DNA of 27,031 bases from UBA2277 sp035477615 (GTDB taxonomy: Bacteria > Patescibacteriota > Microgenomatia > UBA1400 > MFAQ01): positions 1-27,031 of the forward strand of contig DATIKJ010000043.1 of the NCBI GenBank assembly GCA_035477615.1, in the 5' to 3' direction. This document shows positions 22,019-27,031 of the stretch, in pieces. The first letter of the stretch is position 1, and every line of letters begins with the position of its first letter. A program made the translations under genes and the position numbers. Below the pieces are notes generated by a model. It made no database searches. It was not told the origin of the DNA and saw only the letters and a list, made by a program, of their open reading frames with translations.

Positions 22019-23331
22019 CTCTTATTTTTGTTTGGATACCCATAATTCTTCTTGGTGTCATCAATCTTCTCACAGTATTTACTCCAGAAATTGGATTTGA
22101 TGCACTTTGGTATCACCTAACCCTTCCTAAACTTTGGCTATTTAAACAGCAATGGTTCTTTGATGGCGGCTTGCTGTACTACTCAGCCATGCCACGTCTC
22201 ACCGAAACCATCTTTATCCCTCTAATTAAACTCACAGATTTCATTGGTCCCAAGTTAGTCCAGTATTTATCGGGAATTGGCATAAGTATATTTATCTGGA
22301 AAATACTTACTAAACAAAATATCTCAACCACCCTCAAATCTCTTGGAGTCTCTTTGTTTTACTGTACCTGGCTGGTTAGCTGGCAGTCTGGAAGTGCTTA
22401 TATTGATCTCTTTAGAACACTCCTCGAAACCATCGCACTTTTCTATTTCACTTCTGGTTCTTGGAAAAAAGGCGGTCTATTTCTTGGTCTGGCCGTTGGC
22501 ACCAAGTGGTTTGCCATTGGATCTGTCTTTATTTATTCATTTGTCTTTGGTTTTCCATTAATGATTATTTCATTCTTGTTATCTCTACCTTGGTTTATTA
22601 TCTCTTTCGTTTATACTAGCAATCCAATTTATCCTATTTTTAGCCCTGTTCTTAATCAGTCCTTTCTTCCGCTTGGTACTATCATTAAAAATATCTTCTT
22701 ACTTCCCCTAACCATCACTTTTCCAAGTGATGACTTTATTTCACCAATGGTTGGAATTCTTGTTGTGCTTTCAACTCTTGCCATATTTAGTCGCCATAAA
22801 ATAATTCGAAAAGTTTCACTAATAGGTCTTATGGGAGCTATATTTAGTGTTGTTATCAATCCCCCATCAAGTAGATTTTTTCTTCCCTTTCTTCCAGCTC
22901 TTGTTATCGCTAGTGTATACGTCGTTAGTTTGTTAAAAAATTCATTTCAAAAATTCTTCATCTTTCTAGTGATCATTTCTTCACATCTAATACTGGGACT
23001 GAGAATGATCGCCATCGACAAATATTTCCCCTTTCTCCTTGGCAGAGAAACTCAGACGGAGTTTCTCACCAGACATTCGGATCGTTTGCCAGATACATTT
23101 ATCGACTCAGATAACTTTGTTCGTGACCATATATCACCAGGAAGTAAAATACTGATAGACAAGCTTCACAATCTTTACTACTTCCCTTACAATTTCGACC
23201 ATACTTCCTGGGTAAAAGACCATGGTGATTATGACTACTTCATAACAAAAGGTGCCAAACCATCAGAAATAAAAGGGGATTTACTTCATACTAATAGTCT
23301 GGGTATCCAGATATACAAGCTAACCAAATGA
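22000..23331 (+). CDS. GT-C membrane glycosyltransferase, GT39-like, 443 aa
   Basis: About 10-11 hydrophobic helices. The first loop holds PEIGFDALWYHLTLPKLWLF, with an acidic residue and a WYH pattern as in polyprenol-dependent GT-C enzymes. A C-terminal soluble region of about 90 residues (DNFVRDHISPGSKILIDKL) carries a Rossmann-like strand. It differs from the GT-C at 18761 in its first-loop motif. Likely to add another sugar at the outer membrane face; a polymerase role is less likely since a separate ligase-like gene follows. Overlaps the next gene by 4 bp. Confidence 0.8.
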   Translation: MDKKKLTLIFVWIPIILLGVINLLTVFTPEIGFDALWYHLTLPKLWLFKQQWFFDGGLLYYSAMPRLTETIFIPLIKLTDFIGPKLVQYLSGIGISIFIWKILTKQNISTTLKSLGVSLFYCTWLVSWQSGSAYIDLFRTLLETIALFYFTSGSWKKGGLFLGLAVGTKWFAIGSVFIYSFVFGFPLMIISFLLSLPWFIISFVYTSNPIYPIFSPVLNQSFLPLGTIIKNIFLLPLTITFPSDDFISPMVGILVVLSTLAIFSRHKIIRKVSLIGLMGAIFSVVINPPSSRFFLPFLPALVIASVYVVSLLKNSFQKFFIFLVIISSHLILGLRMIAIDKYFPFLLGRETQTEFLTRHSDRLPDTFIDSDNFVRDHISPGSKILIDKLHNLYYFPYNFDHTSWVKDHGDYDYFITKGAKPSEIKGDLLHTNSLGIQIYKLTK

Positions 23332-24419
23332 TCTATCCACTTCTTCTCCTTACCATCTATATCTGGCCATTTGGTCAACTTTTGTCTTTTTCTTTTCCCA
23401 ATCTCCCCTTTACTCTATATCTTCTTGATCTGGCTGTCTTTCTGGTATTTATTTCTCTGATAATCTCTTCAAAAAGAAAACAAATATTTTCCAATCCCAT
23501 TACCAAACCTCTCATAATTTTTTTGACGGCAGCTATAATGTCCTTACTTGTTAATCTTCAACAGGGGATATCCTCTGATCTTCCGACATCGGCCTTCTAT
23601 CTTTTAAGACTCATTGTTTATCCATCCTTATTTTTTGCCGGAAATTACATTGGTTTTTCTCGTCTCAGAAAACCCTTATTAATCTCTCTTGGTATTTTTT
23701 CTCTTCTTTGTCTTCTCCAGTATCTCTTTTTCCCCGACATGCGCTATCTAAAAAATCTTGGCTTTGACGATCACTATTTTCGTCTGATCGGTCCATTCTA
23801 CGACCCAAACTTTACCGGTGCTATTTTAGCGGGAGTTGCTTTGTACTTTATCAGCCAAAGTCAACATCCTTTATCAGTTCCTTTGGTTGGTCTTTTGGCT
23901 CTCACTTTTTCCAGGGCATCGTACCTTTCATTTTTAACTGGCACCATTTTTCTACTTATCTCCAAAAAGAAAATCAAGTATTTTCTTTTGGTTGGTTTAC
24001 TCTCAGTTGTTATTTATCTAATTCCCAAACCATCAGGGGAAGGGGTTAATCTGCTGCGTACATTTTCCATTTTTTCTCGTATCGACAGCTGGCAGCAAGG
24101 ACTATCTTTATTTGCAGAAAGGCCTATCATTGGCTGGGGGTACAACACTCTAAGAAATATTGATGGTTCCCGTTTTCAAATAGATAACAGCTTTATCTAT
24201 ATTTTGGCTACCACAGGTATCGCTGGCTTTCTCTCATTTATTTATCTTGTTCAAAAAATACTCGTTAATACCAAAAACAAGGGTTTTAAACTCCTCTTTA
24301 TCTCTCTTCTCATCCATAGTCTCTTCAACAATACTCTCTTTTATATCTGGATATTAGCATTAGCAATGATAACTTTGGGGCTCGGCCAAGAGAAAACTAA
24401 GGAGTATAAATCAACCTAA
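23328..24419 (+). CDS. O-antigen ligase/polymerase-like membrane protein (WaaL/Wzy family)
   Basis: 363 aa and about ten membrane helices. A large loop near residues 255-300 contains ERPIIGWGYNTLRN followed by NSFIYILATTGIAGFLSF and, further on, LIHSLFNNTLFYIW; the WG(Y/x)N and HN/S-type motifs match the Wzy_C/O-antigen ligase family. FYDPNFTGAILAGVALYF is a further family-like segment. It would polymerise or ligate the finished glycan on the periplasmic/outer face. It is the last gene of the plus-strand operon; its end overlaps the convergent Ig-like gene by 23 bp, so transcription termination here must be shared. Confidence 0.85.
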   Translation: MIYPLLLLTIYIWPFGQLLSFSFPNLPFTLYLLDLAVFLVFISLIISSKRKQIFSNPITKPLIIFLTAAIMSLLVNLQQGISSDLPTSAFYLLRLIVYPSLFFAGNYIGFSRLRKPLLISLGIFSLLCLLQYLFFPDMRYLKNLGFDDHYFRLIGPFYDPNFTGAILAGVALYFISQSQHPLSVPLVGLLALTFSRASYLSFLTGTIFLLISKKKIKYFLLVGLLSVVIYLIPKPSGEGVNLLRTFSIFSRIDSWQQGLSLFAERPIIGWGYNTLRNIDGSRFQIDNSFIYILATTGIAGFLSFIYLVQKILVNTKNKGFKLLFISLLIHSLFNNTLFYIWILALAMITLGLGQEKTKEYKST

Positions 24420-25086
24420 AAGATTTTTCAGCCGTATTTCCTGCTTTATCTGAGGCTACTACATTAATTATGTTCTCTCCTCCTGAAAGCATAAAACGAT
24501 GCAAGAAAGCTCCATCACGATCAACCTGAACGAAAGAACTGTTGATTAATACTTGGCAATTATCTTTGTCTACCTCACCTTTGATATCAATCACCTGGTT
24601 AGTTTTCCCAAAGTACTCACTACCATCTTTAGGTGAGGTTATAGTAAGGAGAACTGGTTTGTTATCATAATCAACCATAGTAACTACCGACACACTCTCA
24701 TTCCCTTTTTCATCCTTGGCTTTTAACTGTATCTTATTTTGGCCAAAAACAAGTGTTGTATCGAAAGTAAAAACTCCCGTTTCGTCAGCCTTATTTATTT
24801 TATTAGTCTGATCGTTTAGTATCAGTTCAACGTTTGCTCCTGCCTCTGTATATCCCTCAATAAAGATATGGGCACTATTAGTCGCATATGGCAAAGCAGA
24901 AATTACAGGGGACTGAGGAGGAATGATATCCACATCAGTATTCACCCTCTGGCCACCACCTCCCGCCACTAAATTCATAAATAGAGGAATTCCCCACTTA
25001 AACATTACGATTACAAAGACTACTGATAGGAGCATGTAAAACCTCGATCTATTATTATTTTGAGATTGTTTGTATCTTCCTGCCAT
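24397..25086 (-). CDS. Membrane-anchored Ig-like repeat protein, 229 aa
   Basis: A basic N-terminus (MAGRYKQSQNNNRSRFY) is followed by one membrane helix at about residues 17-37 (MLLSVVFVIVMFKWGIPLFM) and a Gly linker. Two beta-sandwich modules follow, at about 55-145 (SPVISALPYATNSAHIFIEG...GVFTFDTTLVFGQNKIQLKA) and 146-229 (ITSPKDGSEYFGKTNQVIDI...ENIINVVASDKAGNTAEKS). Both follow the glucodextranase-B/bacterial Ig-like pattern of surface proteins. It is anchored in the inner membrane with the domains outside. Function unknown, probably cell-wall or glycan contact. Its start lies 34 bp from the tRNA-Gly gene, which is divergent from it. Confidence 0.85.
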   Translation of the reverse strand: MAGRYKQSQNNNRSRFYMLLSVVFVIVMFKWGIPLFMNLVAGGGGQRVNTDVDIIPPQSPVISALPYATNSAHIFIEGYTEAGANVELILNDQTNKINKADETGVFTFDTTLVFGQNKIQLKAKDEKGNESVSVVTMVDYDNKPVLLTITSPKDGSEYFGKTNQVIDIKGEVDKDNCQVLINSSFVQVDRDGAFLHRFMLSGGENIINVVASDKAGNTAEKSFRLIYTP

Positions 25087-25120
25087 ATTAATCTTTAGTA
25101 TAATCCATCCTAGATATTAT

Positions 25121-25191
25121 GCGGGTATAGTTCACCGGTAGAATGCTTCCTTCCCAAGGAAGAGAAGTGGGTCCGATTCCCATTACCCGCT
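25121..25191 (+). tRNA. tRNA-Gly(CCC)
   Basis: A 71-nt cloverleaf: acceptor arm GCGGGTA pairs with TACCCGC (25184-25190), discriminator base T. The anticodon stem is CTTCC/GGAAG with loop TTCCCAA, giving anticodon CCC for glycine GGG codons. The T-arm is GTGGG...CCCAT with loop TCCGATT. No CCA is encoded. Its last 18 bases are duplicated at 25326-25343. Confidence 0.93.
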
Positions 25192-25344
25192 CACTTTAAA
25201 AGTTTCTGCCCTTGGGTAGAGACTTTTAAAATAATCGCGGCAAAGAATCGGACAGGCGGAGCCAAGCTCGTAACGATCTTGGCGAGCCAGGTCTTGAGGA
25301 AATCTTAGCAAAGATTTACCGAATGCGATTCCCATTACCCGCTC
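25174..25344 (+). repeat. 19-bp direct repeat of the tRNA-Gly 3' end with intervening structured DNA
   Basis: CGATTCCCATTACCCGCTC at 25174-25192 (end of the tRNA plus one base) recurs exactly at 25326-25344, giving a 152-bp period. Between them are the terminator and a GC-richer stretch with further inverted repeats (GCCAAG/CTTGGC, AAATCTT/AAGATTT). A repeated tRNA 3' end is the classic footprint of integration by a tyrosine recombinase, or a small mobile repeat. No protein gene is supported in between. Confidence 0.75.
25195..25230 (+). terminator. Palindromic terminator after tRNA-Gly
   Basis: The stem at 25195-25210 pairs with 25215-25230 (16 bp, two G-U pairs) around a 4-nt CTTG loop; it ends in CTTTTAAA with T-runs on both strands. 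It starts 4 bases after the tRNA and would end its transcript. Confidence 0.7.
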
Positions 25345-25368
25345 CGAAGGTGACAGAAATAAACACAA

Positions 25369-26103
25369 ATGTATAAAAAACAGCTGTCTTCAATAGAAAT
25401 TAGTTTCTATAGCCTGCTTAAAAACAATTCAAATTTTGATTTCGTTCTGTTTCCGGAAAAAATCGAAAATGAGGTAGGTTACTTTCCATTACTTGAATCT
25501 GGGAATTTACTAGGTAAAGATAAAAAGTATTATGTTTTAGCCATGCAAGCTATTGCTAAATTTCACCATTTCATAAAAACCCAACCACTTCCCTTTGTTG
25601 AAATTGACGAGGATTATTATGCTCGATCTCTAAAAAATACTCTTGATTATGCTGTTGACCAGAATGTTGAATTGCCCACGAAACAGATAAACGAGCTTCA
25701 AGATTCATTTAAACTAATTGGAGACAAATTTCAACTGATTCATGACGACTTCTTACCCCAAAATGTAGTTGTTGATCATGATGAGGTCAAAATTATCGAC
25801 TGGGAAGACATGAAATATGGTTTTGCCGAGCATGATATTGGCAGATTCCTGGGAGACTTAGATGCAAAAAATCCCCAGTGGGACAAAAAATATTATCCCC
25901 AACAGTGGCATGACTCACTTATTGATACTTATGTACAAAACAGACAAAGATTAGATCCAAGCTACGATGTTGACATAGGCAAACAACAAATTCTCCTTGG
26001 AGAAATGTGGAACTATTTAGGACCAATTGAGATGTGCTTAAATAGGGGAGAGATAAACTCAAACTGGTTTTTAGCAAATATAAAAGCACTAGAAAACAGT
26101 TGA
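25369..26103 (+). CDS. APH/choline-kinase-type phosphotransferase, N-lobe shortened, 244 aa
   Basis: The C-lobe is typical of the aminoglycoside-phosphotransferase superfamily: Brenner motif IHDDFLPQN (His125, Asp127, Asn132) for catalysis and Mg binding, and IIDWEDM (Asp144) as the DFG-equivalent metal ligand, followed by the usual DIGRFLGDL helix. The product starts at MYKKQLSSIEISFYSLL, roughly where strand 3 (Lys) and helix C (Glu) of the N-lobe should be, so the ATP-gripping first two strands are absent. An in-frame TAA lies three codons upstream. It therefore may be 5'-truncated, or a compact subfamily. Substrate unknown: a small molecule such as a sugar, choline or antibiotic. Confidence 0.75.
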   Translation: MYKKQLSSIEISFYSLLKNNSNFDFVLFPEKIENEVGYFPLLESGNLLGKDKKYYVLAMQAIAKFHHFIKTQPLPFVEIDEDYYARSLKNTLDYAVDQNVELPTKQINELQDSFKLIGDKFQLIHDDFLPQNVVVDHDEVKIIDWEDMKYGFAEHDIGRFLGDLDAKNPQWDKKYYPQQWHDSLIDTYVQNRQRLDPSYDVDIGKQQILLGEMWNYLGPIEMCLNRGEINSNWFLANIKALENS

Positions 26104-26119
26104 CAGTTTTCCATCGAGC

Positions 26120-26275
26120 CTACTTACTTTTTTTGGAGTGAGTAAATTTGTAAATAGAAATACCCACAAGAATCACCACTTCCAAACTGGCAGAAACGAT
26201 GGGGTCGAGCATTGTGGTAAATAATACTAACATCGCGACAACTCTCGCAAATACCGATTCCTGTTTACAGTTCAT
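26120..26275 (-). CDS. Possible small membrane protein, 51 aa
   Basis: From ATG at 26275, MNCKQESVFARVVAMLVLFT is followed by two hydrophobic helices (about residues 8-22 and 28-43) and a basic tail (THSKKSK). The open frame continues upstream to an ATG at 26458, but that extension overlaps the divergent metallopeptidase gene in antisense and looks spurious. Short hydrophobic proteins like this are common in CPR and cannot be assigned. It ends 16 bp from the kinase 3' end, in convergent orientation. Confidence 0.4.
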   Translation of the reverse strand: MNCKQESVFARVVAMLVLFTTMLDPIVSASLEVVILVGISIYKFTHSKKSK

Positions 26276-26345
26276 AAATTTACGGTAGTCTTCTGGACAT
26301 ATTTTTTCAGGAAAAAACCTCGCAACTTTGCCGTAAAATATAAAT

Positions 26346-27031
26346 ATGTCCGAAGTATTTATGGAGGTGCCTTCAATAATCACAGAAAAGACCACCGAGA
26401 TACCTTCCGTGCCCATTACGTATGTACGAACTGATGACCCTAGTGCAGCAGAATTCAAGCAATGTCGAGCCCCTCTAATAATTTTTGGAGACGAGAGTAA
26501 TAAGCCGTATACTGATGAACAGATTATAGAAATGGTGCGCGATCAAAAAGAAGCAGAACAGTGGTTTACGTTTAAAGATTGGCGTAAAAAAGGAGCTCCT
26601 CAAGAGCAGATTGAGTTTATGATTAGTAGCCAGCAGGTGACACTATACAACTTTAACGAAAAAACTCTAACAGATGAACATCTGCAAAAAGCACAGGCAG
26701 TTTTCCAGGAAATGGCCTCGCGTTTTCCTCAAGCAATGAATCAAATCCGCTGGATCATGATTGATAATGAACAGTTACCAAGTACATTTGAGGATCCAGA
26801 AAAATATCCCACAAACGGTATGGCATATAAAAAATGGAAAGCTTTTCAGTTCTATCCGAGAGGTACTGAACTTTTTCCGTATCGTATACCAACGGTTTCC
26901 AATTTTGAAGGCGTGTTCTCTCACGAACTTACTCATCTGATTCAAAATGAATTTGAAAATGAATGGGCAGAAAAATTTAACTGGGAATACTGTAGCGATC
27001 ATGAAGACGACTGGGAACTTCGAACGTCCCC
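26346..27031 (+). CDS. HExxH zinc metallopeptidase-like protein, 3' end beyond the window
   Basis: ATG at 26346 opens a frame that has no stop before the window ends (228 codons). It is soluble, with charged helical sections (DEQIIEMVRDQKEAEQWFTF, LQKAQAVFQEMASRFPQAM). A GVFSHELTHLIQNEFENEW segment has HELTH at about residues 193-197, the zinc-binding and catalytic signature of gluzincin/metzincin-like peptidases. The third zinc ligand should lie downstream, outside the window (EYCSDHEDDWELR follows). TAAAAT about 6-10 bases before the start suggests a leaderless or near-leaderless message. There is no signal peptide, so an intracellular role is likely. The family beyond HExxH is not recognised. 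Confidence 0.8.
   Translation, partial: MSEVFMEVPSIITEKTTEIPSVPITYVRTDDPSAAEFKQCRAPLIIFGDESNKPYTDEQIIEMVRDQKEAEQWFTFKDWRKKGAPQEQIEFMISSQQVTLYNFNEKTLTDEHLQKAQAVFQEMASRFPQAMNQIRWIMIDNEQLPSTFEDPEKYPTNGMAYKKWKAFQFYPRGTELFPYRIPTVSNFEGVFSHELTHLIQNEFENEWAEKFNWEYCSDHEDDWELRTS

Noticed and set aside
26276..26458. Long version of the small membrane protein
   Set aside because: It is antisense to the start of the metallopeptidase gene, which has a conserved catalytic motif.
1..27031. CRISPR array or toxin-antitoxin pair
   Set aside because: No regularly spaced identical repeats of 23 bp or more and no recognisable cas gene; no adjacent pair matches a known TA layout.
1..27031. Alternative genetic code with UGA as glycine
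   Set aside because: TGA ends several genes exactly at neighbouring starts (ATGA overlaps), so it is a stop here.

Overview
The window looks like the chromosome of a Patescibacteria/CPR bacterium, probably Microgenomates-like. This is inferred from the AT-rich, tightly packed genes, the many short proteins without recognisable homologues, weak Shine-Dalgarno use, a secreted LamG/lipase-type protein, PTP-rich surface proteins and a GT-C-heavy glycan locus. TGA works as a stop (ATGA overlaps at 2031-2034, 9934-9937 and 10080-10083), so this is not the code-25 lineage. Taxonomy was judged by eye only.

Region 1 (about 169-14945) is a complete integrated mobile element of about 14.8 kb. It sits inside a host gene for a secreted LamG + alpha/beta-hydrolase protein. 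The 5' part of that gene is at 14940-15671 (minus) and the rest is at 1-176 (minus). Joining the two at a shared CAACTTGC core rebuilds an in-frame IPGLGASWDIG segment. The element carries a large serine recombinase (13382-14956) whose last codons cross the right attachment site. Its C-terminus is therefore host-encoded when integrated, and would be a 41-residue element-encoded tail after excision.

Inside the element, a minus-strand operon (6833 to 301) encodes a coiled-coil protein (394 aa), a giant 1204-aa phage-type polyvalent/ejection-like protein, two micro-proteins, a small helical protein, a four-zinc-finger protein and a secreted protein. A plus-strand trio (7135-8491) encodes an uncharacterised, possibly immunity-like protein, a cysteine-rich surface protein and a lipoprotein. 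A compositionally odd 385-bp gap (8492-8876) follows. Next comes a second minus-strand operon (10744 to 8877) with an excisionase-like HTH protein, zinc-ribbon proteins and small coupled proteins. A control region (10745-11002) has a near-consensus promoter, a long hairpin with a U-tract and a possible leader ORF. Winged-helix, probably replication-related, proteins (11003-11771) and a PD-(D/E)XK nuclease (12251-12625) come after it, then a membrane protein and the recombinase. No terminase, portal, capsid or relaxase is recognisable, so the element looks like a phage satellite or integrative plasmid rather than a full prophage.

Region 2 (15706-24419) is a plus-strand cell-surface polysaccharide locus: three GT2 glycosyltransferases, a Wzx-type flippase, two GT-C membrane glycosyltransferases, an OafA-type acyltransferase, and an O-antigen ligase/polymerase. 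Several of its genes overlap by a few bases, so it is probably one operon. Together they would build, decorate, flip and ligate a surface glycan. The first gene and the interrupted hydrolase are more AT-rich than the rest.

Region 3 (24397-27031) holds a membrane-anchored Ig-like repeat protein (minus), a tRNA-Gly(CCC) with a 19-bp duplication of its 3' end 152 bp downstream, an APH-type kinase lacking the N-terminal half of its N-lobe, a small membrane protein, and the start of a HExxH zinc metallopeptidase that runs off the window.
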